The notes below the pieces were generated by a model. It searched no databases. It worked only from the letters and a program-made list of their open reading frames with translations, and was not told where the DNA came from. Source: Acanthaster planci (taxonomy: Eukaryota; Echinodermata; Asteroidea; Valvatida; Acanthasteridae). Taken from it: 12,717 nt of DNA. Positions 1 through 8,417 of this stretch are shown here, piece by piece. The translations under genes were made by a program, and so were the position numbers. How positions within the stretch are numbered: the first letter of the stretch is position 1; each line of letters starts with the position of its first letter. The stretch spans positions 674,488-687,204 of the forward strand of contig NW_019091523.1 of assembly GCF_001949145.1 (NCBI RefSeq). The letters run 5' to 3'.

Positions 1-136
1 GAAATTTTAAGGCCAAGATTAAAACCACTTGATGGTCAGATATTTAGTATATAATTGATATTTTTTTAATCAAGCTTTTTCAATTTCATTGGATCATGTG
101 GTCACCCCTTTTTTGTTCTTTTTGCCTTTGTAATAG

Positions 137-222
137 ATTTCCTCCTTTTTCTTTTGAAATATATAGAATGAGTGAAAACATCGTTTTGTACTTGTTCCAG
201 AAATATATTGGCACTGTGCCAG
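137..222 (+). CDS. STRA6: STRA6-like exon 1 of the window (5' boundary uncertain)
   Basis: The end is supported: the frame reads KYIGTVPG and stops at CCA G before gtaaga at 223, which leaves one base to join the GG of the next exon. The joined sequence reads VPGFRFSRH, matching the family's pattern of a proline-glycine-phenylalanine just before a membrane helix. Two acceptors are possible. The AG at 135-136 follows a T-rich tract and gives an 86-base exon in phase. The AG at 199-200 gives a 22-base micro-exon. The extra residues of the longer form (ending ENIVLYLFQ) look like the amphipathic stretch that precedes this point in relatives, so I prefer the longer form weakly. Confidence 0.6.
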
Positions 223-467
223 GTAAGATGTCTTCGTATTGAGAATCTTGAGTAACTGCGCCAACCAGGTCTGATTTCCTCGATTCATTCTTAATAATTT
301 CCCCCCGAAGCCTTGCTGGTATCGAAGGGGAACACAATTAACATAGTAGCAAATCCGTTCATTTTGAAGTTGACTAATTTTAAAATCAGCCACAGGTGTT
401 CCAAGAATATATTGTCTCTGATTAGTACTTGTTAATGTTAAATTGCGTGCTTTCTGTTTTTCTTTAG
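223..467 (+). other. Intron 1 of the STRA6-like gene
   Basis: It starts gtaaga and ends tctttag. I see no repeat or other exon in it; the open frames crossing it on the minus strand have no recognisable content. Confidence 0.6.
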
Positions 468-529
468 GGTTCAGATTTTCACGTCACAATATTTGCACAT
501 TTATATTGACTGCTGTAGTAACAGTTCAG
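468..529 (+). CDS. STRA6: STRA6-like exon 2 (membrane segment)
   Basis: The acceptor is tctttag before 468 and the donor is cag/gtgagt at 530. The exon is 62 bases: two bases complete a split glycine codon, then come 20 codons reading FRFSRHNICTFILTAVVTVQ. This is the start of a transmembrane helix that continues into the next exon. The FRFS start and the VVTVQ end resemble the equivalent helix start in STRA6 proteins. The exon ends in phase 0, as the next exon requires. Confidence 0.82.
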
Positions 530-1378
530 GTGAGTGTACATGTATGTGGCAATGTGTGATCGAGTGCATTTAGATTAAATGAGGTGTGGGCTAGGTTTTA
601 TCCGGGTAGTAATTTGTAGTAATTGGCGCCTTAAATTTCCTTAAAGTAAATCTATGTATTGGAATATTTTCTAACTTATTTTCTCGCTTATATGAACATG
701 TGTTTGGTTATGTTCTGGAGATGACTATATGATAAATACATGTACGTGTATGAAAAAAACACCCCAAAAGCCCTGACGATTTCATCAATTTTTATCCCCC
801 CCCCTCATCAAATCAAAATCATGATTGCTTTTAGCTGTTTACTGTTAGCTTTCACCAGTCTTCTGGGCAATACCACCACAACAGTGTCGTTACAATGCAA
901 TGCGATGTGATAATCTGCTGGGTTTTAACGCCAATGTTCTCAACATGGGTGAACTGTATTCGGCGCCTAGTGCGAGTGCAAATCATTTTTGACTTTCATC
1001 GACCGCAAAATAAAAAGTAAATACGGCCATTTCACAATAGGGCGCCTCCAAGAGTTTGCAACGCGTTGGCCAATCACAACCCTCGAAATTTGTCGACCCT
1101 TTCTAAACGCGCATTGGGTCGACAACTTTTGTGCATTGTGATTGGCCAACGCGTTGCAAACTCTTGGTGGTGCACTATTGTAAAACGGCCGTATTATTCA
1201 ATGAATAGTCGAATATCCTGCTCCTGTCAACCAAAATGCTCTGCGTAAAAAGGCAGGACAGATCTCCACCATTTCTATTACACGGGGAAAAAAGAAGCAC
1301 GAATGAGATTAATGACGATGTCATTAAAAAGAAGCGTTTGTTTTATTATGTAAGAGATAACCACTTTTGTTTTTACAG
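530..1378 (+). other. Intron 2, carrying a palindromic MITE-like element
   Basis: It starts gtgagt and ends tttttacag. It contains the palindromic element at 1021-1194, a C-run near 797 and an ACATGTA-type palindrome near 739. No further exon of the right phase is visible. Confidence 0.75.
1021..1194. repeat. Palindromic MITE-like element, copy A
   Basis: The left end (atacggcc..cacaatag, then ccaagagtttgcaacgcg and ttggccaatcaca) reappears reverse-complemented at the right end, with only a few mismatches over nearly 60 bases. The inner part is also symmetric (ttgtcgaccc against gggtcgacaa), leaving a loop of about 16 bases, so the whole element can fold into one hairpin. There is no coding capacity; short open frames on both strands are by-products of the palindrome. 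It matches copy B at 12035-12207 in the same orientation. It is consistent with a non-autonomous terminal-inverted-repeat DNA transposon. I could not identify a clear target-site duplication. Confidence 0.88.
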
Positions 1379-1478
1379 GTTGTTCTATGGTGGTCAGGTG
1401 TCAATGGAAGACTGTTATACTTTTACTCAACTTTACAACTGCCGACATTACCCCAAATGACCGTGCAAAAGATTACAA
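1379..1478 (+). CDS. STRA6: STRA6-like exon 3 (helix end and extracellular loop)
   Basis: The acceptor is tttttacag before 1379 and the donor is A/gtaagc at 1479. The 100 bases read from phase 0 give 33 open codons plus one base. The protein begins VVLWWSGVNGRLL, finishing the previous helix. A polar, proline-containing segment, LQLPTLPQMTVQKIT, follows. By position this is the loop that in human STRA6 carries the retinol-binding-protein contact residues. Here it looks about 15 residues shorter, and I see no tyrosine-plus-two-glycine pattern. Both junction phases fit, but similarity inside this exon is weaker than elsewhere. Confidence 0.72.
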
Positions 1479-1737
1479 GTAAGCGCTGAATGCATACTTT
1501 TAGTTTATTATTTACAAGAGCGTACCTTCTGAGGGTTGTATCACCAAAACCTTATGACCAAGGGGATTTACCTCAGCATTTATTCAATAAAAATCATTCT
1601 TCTATAACTTTTTAAAAGAGACAGATAAGGAAGACCTTTTAAAATTTTCATTTGAGCAGAAATTTTGATTCAAAGACTTTCTCGTACACAGATCTGTTTT
1701 TCAACTTCAGCAAGTCTTTTTTTTTTCTTCACTGCAG

Positions 1738-1813
1738 TTACCTTTTGGGTTTCAAGTGTTGTGGCACTGATTTTCACTGTGGCTTGCACTATTGATATGC
1801 AGCTGCGATACAG
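1738..1813 (+). CDS. STRA6: STRA6-like exon 4 (transmembrane helix)
   Basis: A long pyrimidine tract and actgcag precede 1738, and the donor is cag/gtatgt at 1814. Two bases complete the split isoleucine codon from exon 3. The frame then reads TFWVSSVVALIFTVACTIDM, about 18 mostly hydrophobic residues forming one membrane span, and continues with a basic cytoplasmic turn, QLRYR. The exon ends on two bases of an arginine codon, completed by the first base of exon 5. Confidence 0.83.
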
Positions 1814-3239
1814 GTATGTATAACGCACGACTTTATCTGTCATCGCTACTCGATCGGCAAAATCAAGAGCACAATATCACAGCTACTAATTTCGTAAACA
1901 GTTTTATATAATTGTTTACTCTTTGCTCAAAGATGGCGTGTTCATGAATTATATGCATTATAATGCATAGAAATATATGATTTATAAAAAGAAAATTTAT
2001 TTTTAGGTGATTAAACTGTTGGGACTCACACGGCTTGAGCGTTTGCTATTCAGATGTGATATGCTTGAAGTTTAGTATCCTTAAGTATCCCTAATTTCGT
2101 TGAGGTGGCCTTTCAACCATAGGTCGGCTCGGTTGATGTTAGTTGTTTTGCGAATTAAATTTATTTTTCATAAAAAATACAGTTATTAAATTGCGACATT
2201 GGAATTAATTTAAGTTTTTCTGATGTTCGTTTTAGGCTTTTTTAGTTTCAATGTTAAATATATCTTTTACTAGACTCTTTCAATTGAAATAAAAAATCTA
2301 GATAGTTTCTTTTCAAGTTAAAAAAGCACAGTTCTCTATAATTTCTGGCAGACAAGCACTCGTGTCCCGTCCACGTCCATTATGGGTTTTAGCCCCTTTT
2401 CTGTACATGTGTTTTCGTCTAGTGGGGGAGGGTATCGTATTTGCCACCGTTGAAGTCAGTGACATTTCCTACTTTTTTGATGTCATTAACTGAAGGCGCA
2501 AATTTAAAACCCTGGTTTATTTTTTTTTGGGGGGGGCTGCAAGTTTAAACTAGGGCCAAAATATTTTTAACGAGCAGTGGTCTGCAGGGACCCGTGTCTG
2601 TATACGTGGCCGCAGTCAATCTGTTAATTGATTTTTTTGTGTCAGGTTTACAATATAGTCTCCACCCTCCGACGCTCATTATTTCTATACATGTATTTAA
2701 AATGTTCACACCTTGCCCAAGAGCAACCACGTTGATCTGCATTACTCGAATCTGCTAAATAGAGCAGTCGGACTAACTTCAAATTCTAAATGAAAAGGCA
2801 CATACACATGTATTTCTTGAGGACGTATGACACGGACTTATTTTTGCTTTGCCTTACTTACATTTCACGCAAAATTTAGACCCTGGCATATTCGAAAGAC
2901 CCTCCTTCGGCAGCTGAAAGCACATTTTTAAATTGTATCTTCCAACCACGCTTACGCATGATTATCGTCTAAATTGTCTAAATTTAATGGCCACGGTAGA
3001 GTTATCAATTTGTCAAATGGTTTATGATTGAAGTCAAACTGTGCAAAAAAAGGGTTATGTCGTTGTTCGTTTCTTAAATCTTTTATACTGACCGCGGAAA
3101 CGTGTGTAAGGATTCAGTCTAATAGATACACTGCATGTGAACTAGAGAATTATTAAACTTTGTTCTTCTATAAGACTCTAGTGCCTTGTTGGTTTCATTC
3201 TTAGGGAATTTGATTTGTAAAAGTTTGTTGCAATTTCAG
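1814..3239 (+). other. Intron 4
   Basis: It starts gtatgt and ends caatttcag, 1426 bases. It is AT-rich with a T-run plus G-run near 2521-2537 and scattered ACATGTA palindromes (for example 2687-2696). I find no exon, RNA gene or structured repeat in it. Confidence 0.75.
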
Positions 3240-3315
3240 GAAACACACGCTGATGTTGTGGAGAGGGGACCGCTCATTTTGCCCAAAACAGAAACGGTCC
3301 TTCAGCGTAATGATG
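3240..3315 (+). CDS. STRA6: STRA6-like exon 5 (cytoplasmic loop)
   Basis: The acceptor is caatttcag before 3240 and the donor is ATG/gtgagt at 3316. One base completes an arginine codon, then 25 codons read KHTLMLWRGDRSFCPKQKRS followed by FSVMM. The L-x-RGDRSF pattern with a basic tail is a recognisable STRA6-family cytoplasmic loop between membrane helices; vertebrate relatives have an R-G pair at this point. The exon ends in phase 0. It is separated from exon 4 by 1426 bases in which I find no other exon of matching phase. Confidence 0.87.
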
Positions 3316-3987
3316 GTGAGTTACCTACTCCTTCGCTGTGAGTTCTTTCTACCCCGCCTATTTTTAAACAATAAAATGTGCAAATCTCCACAACCTTTTT
3401 TCCCATAGAGTAAAACATGAAATTTGGCAGGAGCATTGACCCTGATCCCAAGGTCAAGTTCTTGCGGCGACTATGAAGCGTTGACTGCCTGCCAATTTTC
3501 CCTAGTAACGTGTACAAAACACATTGGGTATCAGTCAAAAATCAGGTTCAACATTGGTAAAGATGAAAGACTGTCGTTCGAACGGATGACTCTTTACAGA
3601 CGTTCTAGGTATATAAATAGCAGCAACTTATAATGATGCGATCAAAAATAAGTCATGTGACACTACCTTAAAGGTACACCCACCTACCAATATCTAAAGA
3701 ACTGTACACCCTGTCGAAAGTTAGTACATTTATGAACAACTATATAGGACGAGATTAAAGGTACATTGATAACACGGTGTGACGTGTGACATTACACTGC
3801 CTTAAAGGTGGACCCCATATCTTCAGATATCTTCATATTTACCCAAAGCACTGGATTCGGTTTACATCGTACATATTTTTATTAAGCTGGACATCGATAT
3901 CGCCCAATCACCTCTAGGCCCTATAATAAACGCGTACCAAACCTCTAGTTTAATACATTCCTTTGCATTTTACCGTTTGGTGAACAG
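3316..3987 (+). other. Intron 5, with a short repeated motif
   Basis: It starts gtgagt and ends tgaacag. Around 3657-3681 and 3786-3816 it holds two related stretches of the form gtgacactaccttaaaggt and gtgacattacactgcctt followed by an aaaggtggacc-type sequence. They look like pieces of an old dispersed repeat. Nothing else is recognisable. Confidence 0.6.
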
Positions 3988-4036
3988 GTCGCGAGTTTAA
4001 GATACCCTGCATATCACGTTGCATACAGCCTGTGGG
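3988..4036 (+). CDS. STRA6: STRA6-like exon 6 (short, 49 bases)
   Basis: This short exon is too small to stand out as an open frame. The acceptor is tgaacag before 3988 and the donor is G/gtaagt at 4037. From phase 0 it reads VASLRYPAYHVAYSLWG, closely matching the family pattern in which a tyrosine-x-x-tyrosine motif opens the next membrane helix and leads to a tryptophan-glycine. One base of the final glycine codon is left, as exon 7 requires. Confidence 0.9.
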
Positions 4037-4905
4037 GTAAGTTATCATTTGAAGGGTAGCTGGCTAAGCCGTCTCCTCAGCTATACACCGAAATCATGCA
4101 TTGTTTGGATCGCGTTTTACCAACTTCCGCGATGAAATAGGCTTACACCGCGAATGATTTGCTATGTTCCTTTGTTACTTCAGTACAAAAGTCCGTGGTG
4201 CCGTCAAGTGTATATTTTCAAAAAATAACGTATAGTTTTCCAAGTTCTTGTAGGATGTATAAAAACGTTCGTTTTTTATGAGTAATAGTTTTTGAAAATT
4301 GTTTTTGCGAGAAATAAATCCAAACCTAGCAATGTATACCTTCGAAAATTAACTTGAAAAAAAAGGCATATTTCATAAAACAAACTTCATAAAAATACAT
4401 TAGTTGCCAGAAATAGAGACAATGTTTCTAAATATAGATCTCACTACAACGAACTGTTATGGAGAATGTATGTCACGAACAAATGAACTTTGACAAAAGT
4501 AAATGTCGCACAAACGAAGTCGAAAAAAATATGTGTCCTAAAAACGGACTTCGAAAAAAATAGACTTAACTTTTTGAAAGTGTATACTTGCTGGCACCAC
4601 AGGGTTTTCGTAATTCAATAGTCTTTGAAACAACAATTTTCTACAAATCATTTGCGATGAAAGTGGAAAGAAGCTTCGTTCCTACGCTTTGTTCGCCCTG
4701 ACAGCTACCCATCCACTTGTCTTGTTAATGGGAACCTTGACCGCTCATTTGGAAACAGAGATAGTCAAGTGACCTGTGGGACGAGTTTGAGTTTCACATC
4801 TTCATCAGTCTTCACATCAATATTTACCTTCTGTACATTTCTCTTCCACCGCAATTCCAATTGCCATAAATTCCGTCTCCTATTTTATACCCTATTGTGG
4901 TACAG
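4037..4905 (+). other. Intron 6, carrying a foldback element
   Basis: It starts gtaagt and ends gtggtacag. Almost half of it is the inverted-repeat element at 4195-4600. The rest has no recognisable content. Confidence 0.75.
4195..4600. repeat. Foldback element with about 30-bp inverted ends and internal repeat units
   Basis: The left end gtggtgccgtcaagtgtata followed by ttttcaaaaa matches the reverse complement of the right end (tttttgaaagtgtatacttg then ctggcaccac), giving about 30 bases of terminal inverted repeat. The interior is not random. From about 4330 to 4570 it contains degenerate units of roughly 28-33 bases of the type atgt-x-tc-taaaacgaacttcgaaaaaa. Near the left end the same unit occurs reversed (aaaaacgttcgtttttta, about 4260-4280). 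No coding capacity is seen. A related unit array without these ends lies at 11040-11365. Confidence 0.75.
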
Positions 4906-4999
4906 GTTTTATAGTCATACAGATTCTGATGTGGATCATTCTGCAATTAATCGTTCTGCTTTGGGATAGTGTATCCCTGTATCTTCTTAAGAGATACTG
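4906..4999 (+). CDS. STRA6: STRA6-like exon 7 (transmembrane helix)
   Basis: The acceptor is tggtacag before 4906 and the donor is TG/gtaagc at 5000. Two bases complete the glycine codon from exon 6. The frame then reads FIVIQILMWIILQLIVLLWD, a strongly hydrophobic span, and ends SVSLYLLKRY plus two bases of a tryptophan codon. That codon is completed by the first base of exon 8. Together with exon 6 this makes one long membrane segment with its cytoplasmic or luminal turn. Confidence 0.87.
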
Positions 5000-5376
5000 G
5001 TAAGCTCAGAGCTCTTAGTTCTAGTTTATTCGTGTCCAGCAAACGTGGTATCTCGTCGTCCCTTACCCACTCACTTAATTTTTTTAAATATAAGTGATCT
5101 CACTGGATTTCAGGGTGCAGTGCCATGCAATGCTGAGAACATTCGTAAATTTTCGTATATTTGAGCATATGTAAGTAGACAACAAAGGGATTTTCATAGA
5201 TTGGGAAATGCTATGCGATAAAAATGAAGGATTAAATAAAACTGCTACTCGAAAAAATCTCACAAAAATTCTCCAGTGTCAGAAAAATAGAATTTGCCGA
5301 CCATTTCCCACAATGCTCAGCGAACAATAGCCTTTCAGTAGAAACTTCTTAATAGCCGTATTTCAATCACTTCCAG
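5000..5376 (+). other. Intron 7
   Basis: It starts gtaagc and ends acttccag, 377 bases. An exon-like stretch around 5115-5170 (AG before it, gtaagtag after it) is not needed for phase and is not family-like. Nothing else is seen. Confidence 0.7.
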
Positions 5377-5535
5377 GTTAGCTTTCGTCATTGCCTTTGC
5401 CTTCTACTACGGACAGATCCTCGTTGCTCGACTGGTTTTCCTCCAGAGGGCGCTTGATCCAGCAGGAACAGTCCACATTTATTTGCTTCAGAAAAACGTC
5501 ACTGGGTTTGGACAACAGGTAAAATTAATCGACAA
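5377..5535 (+). CDS. STRA6: STRA6-like exon 8 (transmembrane helix and loop)
   Basis: The acceptor is acttccag before 5377. One base completes the tryptophan codon, and the frame reads LAFVIAFAFYYGQILVARLV, then FLQRALDPAGTVHIYLLQKN and VTGFGQQVKLID. This matches the helix in vertebrate STRA6 that ends in a glutamine-containing turn and a long loop before the last helix. An obvious donor at 5519 (cag/gtaaaa) would put the next exon out of frame. The donor AA/gtatga at 5536 restores phase and yields KLIDKRVFH across the junction, aligning with the family's loop-to-helix transition. I therefore place the end at 5535. Confidence 0.88.
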
Positions 5536-5652
5536 GTATGATGGTTCCCCTGTTTACACGAAGCCATTTTCTGCTGGCAAAACTATTAATTAAGCACATA
5601 GTCTTTTCCATAGTTCAACAGGTGGCGCCTAATCATTTCCTGTTCACTCCAG

Positions 5653-5816
5653 ACGTGTCTTCCACGTGGCTGTCTACTTCCTGCTGTTCACCAATTTCAT
5701 CCTCGGTTTAATGAGCTGCTTCCTCCGCATCCTGAAAGCCCTCGTCTTTGGAGTTCTGTTCATCGGACGCATGGACAGACTAACGTTGATGCGGGACTGG
5801 GAACTATGGGACAGAG
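5653..5816 (+). CDS. STRA6: STRA6-like exon 9 (last transmembrane helix and re-entrant region)
   Basis: The acceptor is cactccag before 5653 and the donor is G/gtgact at 5817. One base completes the lysine codon from exon 8. The frame reads RVFHVAVYFLLFTNFILGLM, then SCFLRILKALVFGVLFIGRM, then DRLTLMRDWELWDR. This covers the last membrane helix, a second hydrophobic stretch that in the known STRA6 fold lies within the membrane near the ligand cleft, and the conserved MD..L linker. It is one of the most clearly family-like exons here. Confidence 0.93.
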
Positions 5817-8100
5817 GTGACTATGTCTGGAAAGTGTCTCTGTTATAAGTTCAGGATAGGCATACAAGTTTAATTAAACAAAAAATGTAAGAATTTATAT
5901 TTGCAAAGCGACAGATACCTCTGAAGGTGCAGCAGGCATTTCCAAAGTTTACGCACGAAGCCAATTGATGTCCCGGTAGAGAGTATAAGCTAGTTACTAA
6001 AAGTTTTGAAAGAAGGAAGTAACTTTTTACTGTTGTAGAAAGCGGCTCAAAAGAACCTCCATAGTGTAAGGCATATGGACACAACCCTTTTATGCAGACG
6101 CTCTCTGATGTGTATGGACTCGTGGGACTCTTATAGGTCGAGTTCGGGCGGCCTGTCCTTGACACGGGTTTCGTGTTCTCGCGCTCCGAGTGGAACGGCG
6201 GGAACACGACTAAAGAACACTGTTCTCGGAACAGGATCACACACCACCTCCTCGTCAGGGTTTTACAGGAACACACGGAAAAAATCGTGAGATTTTGATT
6301 TTTGAACAGCTGCAAAAAGTAGAGAGATGGCTTCCAAAGCCATAGACAATGGGAAGTTTTGCAAAATTAACATTAATTATTTTCTGTAACACAGAAATGA
6401 ATGTTCCTGTTATATAGAAAAGAATTCAGCCCATCCAAACATTAACTCGCGAATAACGTAGCCTACTACATGGACGCCGCCATGTTGCATGTTGCTTGTC
6501 ACTAACTACCATTGGTAACCGGTTGTTTGTTCCGGGCGTTCGAGCGGCCGACCCACCAACAACAAATCGAGCTGTTCGTGAACATANCGAGAACAAGCCG
6601 CCCGAACTCAGCCTTAGAGTACCGAAGTGTGACGTCACTGTGAACTAGAAAGTGCAGTGCAAACGAATGGAGTACGCGCGCGTGTCTACTACTGCTAGCA
6701 TTGTGTCCGAACCCATTGTAGACAATTTCTGATTTGTATCACTCATCCTAAGATGTCTCCATACATTGCTGGACTCCAGATGAACATGGTGCAATTCTTC
6801 CAGATGCACTTCAATATTTTGCCAGATTCGACAAAAACTGTCAAATCAACTAAATGAAGCTAAGCAAAATGCATTATAAATGCTCTAAATCCAGTGTACA
6901 ATTATCTAATCACGACATACTTATAATAAACAAGTTATGTACTTACGTGCCAATGAGTATACATGTACATGTAACCGCCGTTGGTCATTTAAGTCTTAGG
7001 CAAATTAGAGTGGGTCTACGTCCACAAGCTGCGCCTGCTGTGGGCACCAGAATACCTCGATACATAAACTGGCCTGTCTGTCCCGTCGTTTATGCATTTG
7101 GAAACTCAACAAAATGGATAATGTGTCTTTTTAGAAATAAAAACTTGCTCTAAAACTCTGTCCTAAAACGTGCTAAATCTTACCGCCAGAATCCAAAATC
7201 TTCAGAATTCTAGCTGCTACAAAACTACCAATAATACATATTCTGCTAAATTTTCTGTTAAAAGCGTTTTTATTTTCGAACAAATCTGTCAAATTTAACC
7301 GAATGTTTGCTAAAACGGTCACCCTCGAACTACCTCTGCTTATGGTTTTTATGTTTAGTCGGGTGCTGTTATCATTACAGTATCCAGACGTTAATTTCCA
7401 TAGGCGCTGTCGGTCTATAGGTTATTGATTTCTGTGCGGATACCCCCTCATTGCCGAGCACCTTTCTGTTTGATTGTGGCTTTCAGAAATGGCATTTATT
7501 GCTTGGGTGTCTGATGTACATTTATTGGTGTCGTACATCTCAAAGTTGGATTAACTAGTTTGAATTGAACTTTTCGTTTTCAAAGAACTATTTAGTACGT
7601 TTCTTTTTAAAGTGTCAAAATTATTTGCATTTGCATACGAAACAATAGCTTGACAAAGAAATCCCTAATTTTAACCCTAAAAACTCCTCATTGTAGGCTG
7701 AAAAAAAACCACTTATTCATTTCGGAACTGAGTGACACACAATTGAAATGAAACGTCTGGTTCTCATTGAATTTGATGTCAGGAATGAGATTCTATACAT
7801 GTTTACATTTACGAAGATACCTAAAAAAGCCCCCATTTTGAGCTGGTGTATTTGAATTTTGCCAAATACCCTTACTATCACTGCACGGCATGACAACGAA
7901 TGCATGATTCGTCCACTCACTCCTGGACTAATGGTCAAGGTTAGAGGCCATTGTATTAAGGACACTCATAAGCTGGGATCAAACCCTTCATTGACAGTTT
8001 TTCTTTCAGGTCATGAAATCCCAGCTTCAGGCACAAGGCCATAAGACTTAACACTGCTGTATCGAGTTTGAAATCGATGGCATTGTTGCGCCTTTCACAG
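5817..8100 (+). other. Intron 9 (largest)
   Basis: It starts gtgact and ends cctttcacag, 2284 bases. It holds the GC-richer inverted-repeat element at about 6139-6610 with the single ambiguous base at 6587, and an ACATGTACATGTA palindrome near 6961. A minus-strand open frame of 154 codons at 5851-6315 has no recognisable domain. From about 6660 to 8100 I see no exon or structured repeat. Confidence 0.75.
6139..6610. repeat. Inverted-repeat element in intron 9
   Basis: The sequence cgagttcgggcggcctgt at 6139-6156 faces its near complement acaagccgcccgaactca at 6593-6610. Weaker symmetry continues inward (gagtggaacggcgggaaca against a complementary stretch near 6533-6560). The element is GC- and CpG-richer than its surroundings. 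It has no transposase-like reading frame, and an undetermined base at 6587 sits inside the right arm. It is probably a non-autonomous DNA transposon of a family distinct from the other two. The exact outer ends are uncertain. Confidence 0.6.
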
Positions 8101-8229
8101 GTTACGGTGCTTACATTAGCTTCCTTCAACTGGAGGTCGCTCACACACATCCTGTCCTCGTCACGTTCTGTCATTTTCTTCTGCAAACCGTGAAAACCGA
8201 CCAAGCCTCGCTGCAGCAATGCTCAACCA
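8101..8229 (+). CDS. STRA6: STRA6-like exon 10 (diagnostic conserved block)
   Basis: The acceptor is cctttcacag before 8101 and the donor is A/gtgagt at 8230. Two bases complete a glycine codon, and the frame reads YGAYISFLQLEVAHTHPVLV, then TFCHFLLQTVKTDQASLQQC. The pattern G-Y-x-x-Y-x-x-F-L-x-x-E-V-x-x-x-H-P followed by F-C-x-x-L-L is the signature of the STRA6 C-terminal region and is the main basis for the family call. It sits after the largest intron (2284 bases), which contains a foldback element. Confidence 0.95.
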
Positions 8230-8365
8230 GTGAGTTCGTGTCAGTTGTCAGTCTACGTAAGTCACTGTATTCATGTTTCGGTCATCACAGTATTGGACTT
8301 GATAAAGTTATTTTTCACATAAGTTGTGGGTTAATTTCCCAGTTTGGAGAGTAGAAAGCAATTAA

Positions 8366-8390
8366 ATATATTTTATATATTATATAAGTA
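8366..8390. repeat. AT-rich low-complexity stretch in intron 10
   Basis: Alternating TA-rich sequence (tatattttatatattatata) lies about 30 bases upstream of the acceptor of exon 11. It is low complexity, with no gene content. Confidence 0.6.
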
Positions 8391-8417
8391 TTTGCTAAAT
8401 CTGACGTATTTTTGCAG

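Noticed and set aside
1-136. Possible upstream exon at the left edge (frame reading EILRPRLKPLDGQ)
   Set aside because: There is no donor in a suitable position and no clear family similarity, and the sequence is cut by the window edge, so I cannot support it.
967-1248. 60-codon open frames on both strands with similar protein sequences (ANHN..LST, VIGQRVA)
   Set aside because: Both strands give similar peptides because the underlying 174-base repeat is a palindrome. The same peptides recur at copy B; this is repeat structure and not a gene.
4769-4969. 66-codon open frame over exon 7
   Set aside because: It uses a different reading frame from the membrane-helix frame that joins exons 6 and 8 in phase.
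5115-5170. Exon-like stretch between an AG and gtaagtag in intron 7
   Set aside because: Exons 7 and 8 join in perfect phase with a split tryptophan codon, so no exon is needed between them, and the stretch is not family-like.
5851-6315. 154-codon minus-strand open frame in intron 9
   Set aside because: It has no recognisable domain, no exon-like codon pattern, overlaps the left arm of the inverted-repeat element and lies within the intron of a well-supported plus-strand gene.
7859-8044. Open frame just upstream of exon 10 with a ttctttcag acceptor-like site near 8006
   Set aside because: The phase does not fit exon 9 to exon 10, which join directly with a split glycine codon. No STRA6-like residues are present.
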